Of a stretch of DNA of 64,000 bases, positions 29,292-37,780 are shown one piece after another. The stretch is taken from NCBI GenBank assembly GCA_006503475.1, contig RSEH01000118.1:78140-142139 (forward strand), in the 5' to 3' direction. This DNA is from Stentor roeselii (Eukaryota > Ciliophora > Heterotrichea > Heterotrichida > Stentoridae). Under the pieces are notes generated by a model, which saw only the letters and a list, made by a program, of their open reading frames with translations, was not told the DNA's origin and did no database searches. The translations under genes and the position numbers were made by a program. Within the stretch, counting starts at the first letter, position 1. Each line of letters starts with the position of its first letter.

Positions 29292-30839
29292 TTATTGATT
29301 ATAAAATAAATCCCTCGAAGGAGTATTAGAAACCCTGGAAAACGCTTTCGAGCTGCTTTTACTAATAACAGACTTCGACTTTTTCCCTCTTTTCGCCTTA
29401 TAACTTTCCACATCCAGTAGAAACTGTTTTTTCTTTTCATCCTTCTGCAAATAATTAAAAACACTTTGCCTGTTAGTTTCCAAGACATACATATCACTGC
29501 TGCAATAACAAGTATTACTAACTCCTCCAAAGATATACATTCCACTTCCCAAAACAGCTGCACAATGTCCAGACCGAGCAGTAGGGACTTCCCCAAGAAC
29601 TTTGACCCTGACCCACATCAGCCTCTGCATGCAGAGCATGTAGACATCATTAAAGCAGGTGTAAGTGCTTGTTTGTGACACGTCGATTCTGCCTCCAAAT
29701 ATCATGACGTAATTCTGCACGTGGACCATGCTGTGTAAAAAACGAGGTGAAGGACCCAAGCCCTCTGTTTCAAGTTCTTGCCAGGATAATGGCTTTTGTC
29801 CGACGTTCACCAACCATAGCTTGTTGTGGGCTTGCTTGTCACTACCGATTCCTCCGAATATGTATATTCCTGGACGCTTTACTTGACGGGTATGAACTGG
29901 AACTTTGTAGATGCTTAGGTATGACTTCTCGTCGGTACCTAGGACTGGAAGAGAGGTTTGGAATGCGTTTTCGGTGGGACCGTCGATGAATATGCTTTTC
30001 CAGGTTTTCTTTTCTAGATTTAGTAGAGCGCAATCTGATAGGAGATTGTTTTTTTGGTTTAGGCCGCCGTAGATAAAGAGATGTTTTCCGACGATAGAAG
30101 CTGAGTGGTACTTGCGAGTAGAAATATAAGTTCCACTAGTTTTAAGATACTCCCAAATATTTTTACTCGGATGAAAAATTTTGATTCCGTTGAGACATTC
30201 CCTCAACTTATGAACAGTATTAAAGTTAGTCCCTCCTCCAAAGACAATGATTTCTCCCTTATACTCAAGTGCACTATGTCCAAAGCGTGGGTCAGGCTCG
30301 ACACCTCCAGGATAAAGTTTTTCCCATCGACTAGAAAAGGGATGAGAAACATTGATATCATAATTGATGCTTCGAGAAACCCCTCCAATCAAAAACAACT
30401 TTGTTTCAACAGTAGTTAAAGTAGCTTCTTGCCGAGTTTCTGGTTTCCATCCTAATGTCGAGACTTTATACCAGTACACCTCACACTCTTCAGGTATGGC
30501 TTTTTCTTTAACGTTACGTTGCTTAACCATTGAATAAGCTTCTTGAAATAAAGGTTGGTTAAAGGACTTTACTGGAGTTTTTCGAATGCTGGGCATTAAG
30601 TAAAATTTACTTCTCGTCTTCCTGTCGTATTCTTCTGTCATCGTCGCTGAAGTGCTTGGTCGCATGAAGTCGCGTTGAATTTCTTTGATTTGCTGACGCT
30701 TTGCTTCTAGCAGGTCAAAAACTAACTGAGTGTCGGTGTTTTCATTTGGCGATATCAACTTTCCAAGGGCTGTTTCCATGAATTTCTTTGGGGATGACTT
30801 GAATGGGGATCCAGGCTTGTCTGCTTCTTTGCTGTCCAT
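29292..30839 (-). CDS. Kelch-repeat beta-propeller protein
   Basis: 515 residues. After an ~80-residue charged N terminus, at least five Kelch blades are visible between residues ~145 and 450, each with the hallmark double Gly: LFLIGGVS, IIVFGGG, LFIYGGL, GIYIFGGIG, VMIFGGR and GMYIFGGVS. Tyr and Trp of the repeat also recur at expected spacing (WEKLYPGG, WEYLKTSG, WKSIFIDG, WQELETEG, WVRVKVLGE). There is no BTB or F-box, so it is a stand-alone propeller with a Lys/Ser-rich tail, as common in ciliates. It probably mediates protein-protein contact; the partner is unknown. Confidence 0.88.
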   Translation of the reverse strand: MDSKEADKPGSPFKSSPKKFMETALGKLISPNENTDTQLVFDLLEAKRQQIKEIQRDFMRPSTSATMTEEYDRKTRSKFYLMPSIRKTPVKSFNQPLFQEAYSMVKQRNVKEKAIPEECEVYWYKVSTLGWKPETRQEATLTTVETKLFLIGGVSRSINYDINVSHPFSSRWEKLYPGGVEPDPRFGHSALEYKGEIIVFGGGTNFNTVHKLRECLNGIKIFHPSKNIWEYLKTSGTYISTRKYHSASIVGKHLFIYGGLNQKNNLLSDCALLNLEKKTWKSIFIDGPTENAFQTSLPVLGTDEKSYLSIYKVPVHTRQVKRPGIYIFGGIGSDKQAHNKLWLVNVGQKPLSWQELETEGLGPSPRFLHSMVHVQNYVMIFGGRIDVSQTSTYTCFNDVYMLCMQRLMWVRVKVLGEVPTARSGHCAAVLGSGMYIFGGVSNTCYCSSDMYVLETNRQSVFNYLQKDEKKKQFLLDVESYKAKRGKKSKSVISKSSSKAFSRVSNTPSRDLFYNQ

Positions 30840-30910
30840 TTTATTGAGATGTTACTGGAAGGTATGCTTGGGAAGTGGGTGTTAGGTAGTTATGGTTATT
30901 TATAGTTCAA

Positions 30911-31480
30911 CTATTTAACTGTAAATATGTTTTCTTTCATTTGCCTACTCGATGTTCGCGATTTCTGAGATAAAATCGTTTTGTCTGTTGAGTCGCCATC
31001 ACCTGAATCAGGAGGAGAGTACTTTCGTAAGCCAGCACTTTTGTATTTAGATTTGTTGTTTAAATGAATCATCAGTCGATTTACTACGAGGAAGCTCTTC
31101 CAGAAATAAACAAAAGCTCCGATATAAACAAGACAACTGGTGATAACAATCGCTAGAAATTTAACCTTGTCTTCACCTTTAGAGTCTAGAGAAATTGTAA
31201 TCACACAGACGATTCCTCCAAAGTCCCAAGCACATAACAGGATTATTTGAAGTGCAAAAAAGGTTTTGATTAGAGAGACTTTCGTATCTTTTGTTAGTTT
31301 TCGCCCTGTTATACCTGAAACCAGGGTTATCAATGAAATTGCTATCAAAGTAGAGATTATGGGCCACTTCGGTAATATTATTCCAAAAATTACTGAGAGA
31401 ACTGAAGATAAAACACATAGAGTCAGGTGAATCATCGAGTGGAAGTTGATACTATTGATAAAAGCTTCTAAATTTTCCAT
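30911..31480 (-). CDS. Four-span membrane protein, unknown function
   Basis: 189 residues. Hydrophobic helices lie at about 16-36, 40-58, 73-97 and 107-128. The loops between them are short, and the cytoplasmic-type C-terminal tail is long and polar, with a Ser/Asp cluster (SPPDSGDGDSTDKT). The topology resembles small tetraspan proteins, but no CCG or other tetraspanin signature is present. It is in tandem with the Kelch gene, 71 bp upstream of its start on the same strand. Function unknown. Confidence 0.75.
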   Translation of the reverse strand: MENLEAFINSINFHSMIHLTLCVLSSVLSVIFGIILPKWPIISTLIAISLITLVSGITGRKLTKDTKVSLIKTFFALQIILLCAWDFGGIVCVITISLDSKGEDKVKFLAIVITSCLVYIGAFVYFWKSFLVVNRLMIHLNNKSKYKSAGLRKYSPPDSGDGDSTDKTILSQKSRTSSRQMKENIFTVK

Positions 31481-31806
31481 TTATTAATCATTATATATGA
31501 AAGAAGAAGGAAGCTCGTGAGTGAAATAGTAAAAAAAAAGGTAATAAAGTTTCGATTTATTTAAAATTTTTTTTTACTTGGGAGATAATCTCATCCTAAA
31601 AGGGACCATCATAGATATAACAGAATTTTTAAATTATTAATAATTTCTCCTAAATCCTCTTCAAAATAATTTACAACAAAAATCTCCAAAAAACTAAAAC
31701 CTTCATAACCCATAAACTCCACAATGCCAAATCTTCAAATCCCTTAAAATCTTTCCATACTGACCAGAAGTCGAGCCATGTCAAATATTAACCTATAAAA
31801 CAAAAA
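31481..31806. other. Divergent intergenic region (326 bp)
   Basis: Shared upstream region of the leftward membrane-protein gene and the rightward SEC14-like gene. The left part is G/T-rich and the right part (from ~31640) is C/A-rich and G-poor, so both coding strands see a C/A-rich 5' flank. A TATAAA sits close to the SEC14 ATG but cannot be proved to act. Confidence 0.5.
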
Positions 31807-32634
31807 ATGGAAAGAACCCGTCCTCCAGAACAAACAAGCATTCTCGAAACCCTGACATCCGAAGAACAAAAAACTCTCGATCAGTTCCGCAGTCAAGTTC
31901 CAGGTCGTTGGGAAGACCGAGATCTAGCCCGTTTCCTTCGAGCGCGTAAGTTCAATTTCGACAAATCAATGGAGATGATAACGAAATACATAACATGGCG
32001 TCGAGAAAGCGACGTGGACAACGTCAGTTCATTTGACTTCCCCGAGGTGAACCAATTGAAAGAGATTTACCCTCACGGTTTCCACAAGACAGACAAATTC
32101 GGCCGAGTGATTTACATTGAAAGGTACGGAATGATCGACATGGAGCGAATCCACGCGATCACCAGTGAAGAGAGACTGATTCGCTACTACATCCGTGAAT
32201 ATGAAAGCATGGTCAAACTTCGCATTCCAGCCTGCATCAGAAGGGCAGGAGTCCCCGTCGAACAGTCCTTAACCATCCTCGACCTCGGCGGGTCTTCAAT
32301 GAAACTAATGAAAAAAAGTGTTTATAATTTCGTAAAGCTCGCCTCCGGCATCGCTCAGGACTATTACCCAGAAATTTTAGGAAAAATGTTTATTGTCAAC
32401 TCACCCACTTTGTTTTCAATGGCTTGGAAAGTAATTAAACCTTGGATTGATGAGAGGACTCAGAAGAAAATTACTATTGAAGGAAGTAAGTTTCAGAAGA
32501 AATTGTTGGAGCTTGTTGATGCTCAAAATCTTCCTGATTTCTTAGGAGGGACTTGCAATTGCACTGGAGGATGCCTGAGTAGCGACTTGGGGCCTTGGAG
32601 AGATGAATCTGGAGCTTTGATCCAAATAAACTAG
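31807..32634 (+). CDS. SEC14-like (CRAL-TRIO) lipid-binding protein
   Basis: 275 residues. A CRAL-TRIO N-terminal segment (about 15-65) contains LARFLRARKFNFDKSMEMI, followed by the CRAL-TRIO fold at about 85-255. Recognisable parts are FGRVIYIERYG, LTILDLGGSSMKL, DYYPEILGKMFIVNSP, and FSMAWKVIKPWIDERTQKKI then LPDFLGGTC near the end. This order is that of yeast Sec14, which exchanges phosphatidylinositol and phosphatidylcholine and primes lipid signalling at Golgi and other membranes. The length is close to the minimal Sec14 form. The C terminus, GTCNCTGGCLSSDLGPW, matches the Cys-rich ends seen in Sec14 homologues. No intron. Confidence 0.92.
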   Translation: MERTRPPEQTSILETLTSEEQKTLDQFRSQVPGRWEDRDLARFLRARKFNFDKSMEMITKYITWRRESDVDNVSSFDFPEVNQLKEIYPHGFHKTDKFGRVIYIERYGMIDMERIHAITSEERLIRYYIREYESMVKLRIPACIRRAGVPVEQSLTILDLGGSSMKLMKKSVYNFVKLASGIAQDYYPEILGKMFIVNSPTLFSMAWKVIKPWIDERTQKKITIEGSKFQKKLLELVDAQNLPDFLGGTCNCTGGCLSSDLGPWRDESGALIQIN

Positions 32635-32704
32635 TTAGATTATTATGAAAATGATGACAAATGACTCATCAACTATTCGGTCTAACCGAAAACTCAAAAT
32701 TAAC

Positions 32705-33325
32705 TTAAGTAAAAGCACTGGAGTGTCTTTCATGAATAACTGAATGACTTTTCTGTTTTTCCACTATTTCAAGGCCACTATCAGTAAAAATTCTTTCCCT
32801 TTTCGCTTTCATCACCTTTTTTCCATAATCATTTCTTTTATCATTAACTCCTTTTCGACGTACCCAGTCATCAGTTCCAATATTAACAGGTCCAAGTCCT
32901 CCAAGTTGATAATACTTTGCAGGTTTTATCGAGTTATAATCTTGGATTGTGTAAGGTTTAAACTCGTTATACTTGAAAGGTCCTGAAGGAATCTCTTCTA
33001 ATGGTGACATGAAAGAATTAGGAGGAGCTTGTGAGAACTGCCTTTTCGGAGAAATCACTTTTCGACTAGGCGATGCAGAATTTGGGACTTTTATTGGCTG
33101 GATTCGCTCGAATTGGTTGTTTTGCTCGACTATCGACCTGCCTGAGGACTTAATGACTGGACTGTGGACCTGCAAGGCTGTGGGCTTCACAACGGCTCGG
33201 TCAGGGATCACGTCAAGTTCACCTGATTTGCCGACTGTTGAGCTTTTGGCTTTGAACCGCTCTTGAAAGGATTGCATTAAATAATAAGCATATGGAGATG
33301 GATGATTTACCAGATGAAGTGGCAT
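32705..33325 (-). CDS. Basic protein with a KYYQLGGLGP motif, possibly JHY-like
   Basis: 206 residues. The first ~120 residues are Ser/Pro-rich and probably disordered. A conserved-looking block follows: FKPYTIQDYNSIKPAKYYQL then GGLGPVNIGTDDW and a basic helix to about residue 185. I recall a similar YTLxDY...KLGGLGP segment in the ciliogenesis protein JHY and its protist relatives; this identification is from memory and weak. No membrane segment or enzyme motif is present. It lies 12 bp downstream of the ArfGAP gene on the same strand. Confidence 0.6.
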   Translation of the reverse strand: MPLHLVNHPSPYAYYLMQSFQERFKAKSSTVGKSGELDVIPDRAVVKPTALQVHSPVIKSSGRSIVEQNNQFERIQPIKVPNSASPSRKVISPKRQFSQAPPNSFMSPLEEIPSGPFKYNEFKPYTIQDYNSIKPAKYYQLGGLGPVNIGTDDWVRRKGVNDKRNDYGKKVMKAKRERIFTDSGLEIVEKQKSHSVIHERHSSAFT

Positions 33326-33337
33326 GATTAACTAGAT

Positions 33338-34120
33338 TTAATCTTGTTTAGAGCTTTTTTCCTCGATTTCTCGGATCATGTTTAGGGTTTCTTCTTTTAA
33401 CTTGGCAAGGTTTAGGTTGGATTGAAGTTTTGAGTAGACGTTGTGAGCTTCTTCTATCAGAGAGTCGCGGTTTGACATTTTTCTTATGAATTTTTTTCCT
33501 TGTTGAGCACTCCATTCTAAACCTTCTTTACCTCGCTCTGCTCCCCATTTTACTCCTTGGCTGAAGAAATCGAATGCACCGGTCGTGATTCCTTTTATTA
33601 CTGAAAATGTCTCACTGTCTTTTAGCTTGCCTAAAGCGTTTTCGTAACCTGGAGGTTCTTTTATCTCGGTTTCTTCTTGAGTGATTGGCTCAGGTTCTCT
33701 AAACTCTTCCATAAGTAAAGGTCCTTCTTCTTCACTAGGTGTGAGCATCATAATTCGATCTCCATCAGCCATCATCTTAAGCATTTCCCTGTAATACTCA
33801 CAAGCAACAGTCTTATACTTAAAATCATCAGAAGCATTAAGCGGAATAGAGTACATAGCAAAGAAAGTCTTAAGAGAAGTATTCCCTCCAGCAGTCATCA
33901 ACTTCAAATGACGAGTAGTCCAAGGTTCTTTTAACGACTTGACATGACTGATGTTGATTCCCAAAGAAGAATGTTGATTAGCACATTTAGAACAAAGCAT
34001 AATGCCAAGATTTACAGAAGCATGAGTCAAATCCACATTATTGCAGTCAAAACAAGTACGATTTTCAGGGTCTTCTCTAAGTTTCCTGAATATTTCAATA
34101 GTTGTGTGCCCTGAAATCAT
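33338..34120 (-). CDS. ArfGAP-domain protein lacking the arginine finger
   Basis: 260 residues. An ArfGAP zinc module fills residues ~5-120: zinc ligands C23, C26, C43 and C46, then NQHSSLGINISHVKSL. In active ArfGAPs the motif is (I/V)HRSLG, the Arg being the catalytic finger that completes the Arf active site; here that position is Ser51. The rest of the fold is intact (TRHLKLMTAGGN). Residues ~170-225 contain amphipathic segments rich in Phe, Trp and Gly (FDFFSQGVKWGAERGKEGLE), like the curvature-sensing helices of ArfGAP1. It may bind Arf-GTP or membrane without stimulating hydrolysis. It is divergent from the zinc/Kelch gene, with 44 bp between starts. Confidence 0.85.
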   Translation of the reverse strand: MISGHTTIEIFRKLREDPENRTCFDCNNVDLTHASVNLGIMLCSKCANQHSSLGINISHVKSLKEPWTTRHLKLMTAGGNTSLKTFFAMYSIPLNASDDFKYKTVACEYYREMLKMMADGDRIMMLTPSEEEGPLLMEEFREPEPITQEETEIKEPPGYENALGKLKDSETFSVIKGITTGAFDFFSQGVKWGAERGKEGLEWSAQQGKKFIRKMSNRDSLIEEAHNVYSKLQSNLNLAKLKEETLNMIREIEEKSSKQD

Positions 34121-34164
34121 TTAAAAGATTAATAATCAAATAAAACTTAAATTTGAAATAAAGA

Positions 34165-35697
34165 ATGGATAATGTTTGTTATATCTGTGGATGCACCAGT
34201 CAAGAACAAGAACTCAACCCGATAAGTGGACAACAGGTGAAGTTTGTCTGTAATGATGATCTTGAAAAGCATTTGAATTTTCAAAGAGAATTTGCTTTTC
34301 AAGATAATGAAATCTGCAAAATATGTCTTATTAACCAGCCGACATTTATCAGCATCACTGAAGTGCCTTTTCAGAAATACTGCAACACTTGTGCTTGTCT
34401 GATGTTTCGAATCACTCCAGGAGGACCAAAAAGCGAGTTTTTTATCCCGATTGAATGGAAAAAAATAGTAAAAAATAAGGAAAGTCTGGAAGAGTACAAA
34501 AAGCTTAGAGCGAAGATAAAAATAGTGAAGAATAAATGCAGGAACTTTAAACAGTCTTTTGACAATTCGATGAAACAACTGCAATTAACTCAATATGCTG
34601 CGCGTATGTTTCCAGCAGTAGAGAGTTATTTTACTAATAAAATCAGAGTTGTTCAAAACTATAAAGCTGAGTACCAAGGAAGGTATAAAGACGTTTTACG
34701 TAACATCAAAGAGTCGATTATCGCTGGAAACAACAAAAACAACGACGTTGTTTCGAAGTTCTTGAAAAATCAGCGTGTTTTCGATATGATGGACTCGAAT
34801 AGTCTGGTAAAAGCAAAGCTTAATCTAAATCCTGATACTATAAAAGATGAAAACTTCTACAATATCCAGTTCAAGCCACTTAACGAGCTAATCCATCATC
34901 AGCACCTCGTGATTTTCTTCGAAGAAAAAGAAGACATTTTCGAGTTCTCTCCTAATGATGACCAGCATAAACTCATCAGGTACAAAGAGTACCAATACAA
35001 GTACTGGAAAAATAAAGCCTTTTGGGCAAGTTTTGAAAATGGAGACGTTCTGTATACTGGAGGGTCTTACAACAGAAAGCCTTGCGGGAACTGCTTTTTA
35101 GTTAATCCAAGAGAAAAGTTAATGAGTTATCAAAAGCTTGTCATGAAAAGGCACGCTCATACAATTACGACTTTTAATGATGTGGCTTATATCTTTGGAG
35201 GAGAAACTCTTATTAATGATCAAATCATGCAAACTCTTGATAATGAGAAGTTCATACATAAAAACAACCAATGGGAAAAAATTACTTCTTCTCCTGAAAG
35301 GCTGGGAAGGCCAACATCTGCTTTTTTTAAAGAAGAAATCTTTTTAACTGGGAATAAAATCAGCAGGATTTTCGTTTATAACATTCGAAAAAACTGTTTT
35401 GCAAAAGAAGATTTGAATATAAAGAACAGTGGAGAAAAACTATTGTTAAGGGTCCAAGGTGAACTTGTGTTACTCGTCGGTTCTGACGTACTTTTATTTG
35501 ACAATACGAAAAACATCTTCCAAAAAATCGGCGAAAGTAACGAAAAGTTCACCACATCAGTAATGGAGCCAAGAATGTTAAGCAATCAAAAGGTTTACTG
35601 GCTCACAATCGACGGAAACATCTGTTCTTTCAACATGGCCACTAAAAAATGTCGCGTAGAGATGTTAAAATCCGAGATATTCAACAGAAGTTTCTAA
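34165..35697 (+). CDS. Zinc-binding, coiled-coil and Kelch-like protein
   Basis: 510 residues. The N terminus has several Cys pairs (CYICGC at 5-10, CKICLI around 53, CNTCAC around 78) that could bind zinc in a B-box or RING-like manner, though the spacing fits no standard family. A basic coiled coil follows (about 110-200), then Kelch-like blades from ~285 on: DVLYTGGSYN, VAYIFGGE, EIFLTGNK. The order zinc, coiled coil, propeller recalls TRIM-type proteins that use a propeller for substrate choice, but ligase activity is not shown. The stop is 9 bp from that of the convergent Rpt4 gene. Confidence 0.8.
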   Translation: MDNVCYICGCTSQEQELNPISGQQVKFVCNDDLEKHLNFQREFAFQDNEICKICLINQPTFISITEVPFQKYCNTCACLMFRITPGGPKSEFFIPIEWKKIVKNKESLEEYKKLRAKIKIVKNKCRNFKQSFDNSMKQLQLTQYAARMFPAVESYFTNKIRVVQNYKAEYQGRYKDVLRNIKESIIAGNNKNNDVVSKFLKNQRVFDMMDSNSLVKAKLNLNPDTIKDENFYNIQFKPLNELIHHQHLVIFFEEKEDIFEFSPNDDQHKLIRYKEYQYKYWKNKAFWASFENGDVLYTGGSYNRKPCGNCFLVNPREKLMSYQKLVMKRHAHTITTFNDVAYIFGGETLINDQIMQTLDNEKFIHKNNQWEKITSSPERLGRPTSAFFKEEIFLTGNKISRIFVYNIRKNCFAKEDLNIKNSGEKLLLRVQGELVLLVGSDVLLFDNTKNIFQKIGESNEKFTTSVMEPRMLSNQKVYWLTIDGNICSFNMATKKCRVEMLKSEIFNRSF

Positions 35698-35706
35698 AAA
35701 AATACT

Positions 35707-36888
35707 CTAAACTGGGTTATAATCTATTTTCCCTTCAAGTTTCTTTGTCTCTTTAATCTTCCTAGCAGCTTTCATAAAATCCTCCTGATCAACATGATCC
35801 CTCATTTCCCGAATAGCGAACATTCCCGCTTCAGTGCAAATATTTCTCATATCAGCTCCATTGAACCCTTCACAAAGTTTAGAAATCGCTTCATAGTCAA
35901 TTTCAGCAGCTTTTCTAATAGTCCTTGCATGAATCTTTAAAATATCAGTCCTAGCGCTTTCATTCGGCAGAGGAATCTCGATTTTTCTATCAAGTCTTCC
36001 AGGTCTCAGCAATGCTGGGTCAAGTACATCAGGTCTATTGGTGGCCATGACCATTTTCACCTTTCCCAGTTCTTCAAACCCATCAAGTTGGTTAAGCAGT
36101 TCCATCAAAGTCCTTTGAATCTCCCTGTCGGCTGACGTCCCTTCGCTGAAGCGTCTTCCTCCAATAGCATCGATTTCATCCATGAAGATAATGCAAGGCT
36201 GATGTTCTTTCGCATAAGCAAACATTTCTCGTATCACTCGAGCGCTTTCTCCGATGTACTTGTCGACGATGGCACTGGCGACAACTTTCATGAACTTCGC
36301 ATCTACGTTGCACGCAAGAGCTCTGGCTATGAGAGTCTTCCCAGTACCTGGCGGACCGTAAAGCAAAACGCCTTTAGGGGTCTTTATGCCGACTCTTTGG
36401 AAAAGCTCTGGATTTGTTATTGGCAACTCGATGGCTTCACGAAGTTCTCGAAGTTGTTCACTTAGTCCTCCTATTGCGGAGTAAGGAACGTCGCCTGGAC
36501 TTTCAGTGGTCATGTTGAAGACCATCGGGTCTACCTCTCGGGGAAGCTTGCGCATGATGGTCAGGGTTGTCATGTCGAGAGCTACCCGGCTTCCTGACTT
36601 TAAAGTTGATTTGTCGATTTTTGGACGGGAACCCACCACGTATCTTGGACCACTTGAGGCTTTTACTATGAACTTCTCGTCGTCTACTTGTTTTAAGACC
36701 TCTCCGATGATTAGACCCGCGTTTTGGACTGCTTTTAAGTCGTCTTCTGTTTTTGCGTATTCTTGACGGGTCTTGGATAGCATTTCTTTGGCTTAGTAGA
36801 GGTTACCTGTGTCTGTTTTTGACTTATTCTCGTTGTACTCTATTTCTTTTTTGAAGTACTGTGCTAGAAGCTGCTCTCTTTCGTCCAT
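35707..36888 (-). CDS. PSMC6: 26S proteasome regulatory ATPase Rpt4 (one 15-nt intron)
   Basis: Joining exons 36807-36888 and 35707-36791 over a 15-nt intron gives 388 residues, close to the usual ~389. The N-terminal coiled coil ([20 protein letters not shown]) is followed by the OB ring ([28 protein letters not shown]) and one AAA+ domain: Walker A GPPGTGKT at ~173-180, Walker B FMDEID at ~230-235, the arginine-finger region RPGRLDRK, and sensor/tail [33 protein letters not shown] and the end [12 protein letters not shown] identify Rpt4 rather than Rpt1-3, 5 or 6. It unfolds ubiquitinated substrates at the base of the 19S cap. The penultimate three residues YNPV vary from the HbYX type. Confidence 0.96.
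36792..36806 (-). other. 15-nt spliceosomal intron (Rpt4 gene)
   Basis: On the coding strand GTAACCTCTACTAAG, phase 1, splitting G|CC. Retention gives an in-frame TAA. Removal restores the conserved Rpt4 coiled-coil start. A at position 10. Confidence 0.9.
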
Positions 36889-37268
36889 TTATTTAGATTG
36901 GCTTGCTAAGAACTCATCGGGTTGATCAGGAGAAGGGCTTTTGGAACTTTAATGAAATGAGTTTTAAGATTTGTGATGAATTTTTTATGTTTGAATTGGA
37001 GATATTCGAATATAAAGAGGATCTTTATTTTAATTGTTATGATCTGAGAATTGCAGGATTTTAAGTAATTCTTCATTATTTTTATAGATTGATTTAAACT
37101 AAGTAACATGCTAGATCGTAATCTTTGTGTATCTGGTAGATAATCTTAGAAGACTTGATATGAATAGAGATCTTTAATCACTTAAATAGCTCTAAATTCC
37201 TTTACATAAAATAATTCCCTAACTAAAATTCGATCCTTTAATAAAATTTCTAAGAGTTAATTAAGTTT
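36889..37268. other. Gene-free stretch (380 bp)
   Basis: AT-rich and stop-dense. The left part (36950-37040) is G/T-rich on the plus strand, matching the 5' flank of leftward Rpt4; the right part is C/A-rich, matching the 3' flank of the leftward hypothetical gene. No element was recognised. Confidence 0.55.
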
Positions 37269-37721
37269 TCACATCATCTGACGTCCTTCATCTTCCAGTC
37301 CAGAAGTCTGTATCTCAATAGTATTAGTTAATGATGACCGATTTACTTTTCCTTCTCGTCTAAGCCTACATCGAAAAGAGTCCTTAAAACTCTTAACATT
37401 CTTACAAGGAGTAAGTTTCAAAACCTTCACAAAATCCTGAGCCAGAAAAAACTCATCACATTTTTGAAAGCCGTTAACTTTCGGCCACAAGCCAATCTTT
37501 TTCCCAACAGATCTCAAAGATTTCACATTTTTCTGTGCATGCAAGCTACTAGAGAAGTGACATGGAGAACAAAAGGTAATTTTTTTCTCATAAATAGCTT
37601 CACTACTTTTAACTCTCTCAGGTTTTTCCTGTTTGCCAGTCCTTCTCAAAACATAATTCGGCTTCAAAGCAAGATTTGAAACCGTAGAAAGTCTCTCCAA
37701 CAAAGCATCATTCCCTTTCAT
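37269..37721 (-). CDS. Hypothetical basic protein, 150 residues
   Basis: The first ATG on the coding strand is at 37721 (MKGNDALLERLSTVSNLALK). The frame is open a little further upstream but without an ATG. The protein is Lys/Arg/Ser-rich with scattered Cys (CSPCHF, LTPCKN, FRCRLRR) and has no hydrophobic segment. It ends in TGA, one of only two TGA stops found here. Codon use is coding-like, and it sits head-to-head with POLD2 (59 bp between starts). Family not recognised. Confidence 0.65.
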   Translation of the reverse strand: MKGNDALLERLSTVSNLALKPNYVLRRTGKQEKPERVKSSEAIYEKKITFCSPCHFSSSLHAQKNVKSLRSVGKKIGLWPKVNGFQKCDEFFLAQDFVKVLKLTPCKNVKSFKDSFRCRLRREGKVNRSSLTNTIEIQTSGLEDEGRQMM

Positions 37722-37780
37722 TACCTTATAACTTTCCAATTAAATCATCCAGTCATCTCCATATTACCTCTCTAAAAAAA

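Noticed and set aside
37722-37739. Upstream TTG start for the hypothetical gene ending at 37269
   Set aside because: Eukaryotic genes here start with ATG; the first in-frame ATG is at 37721.
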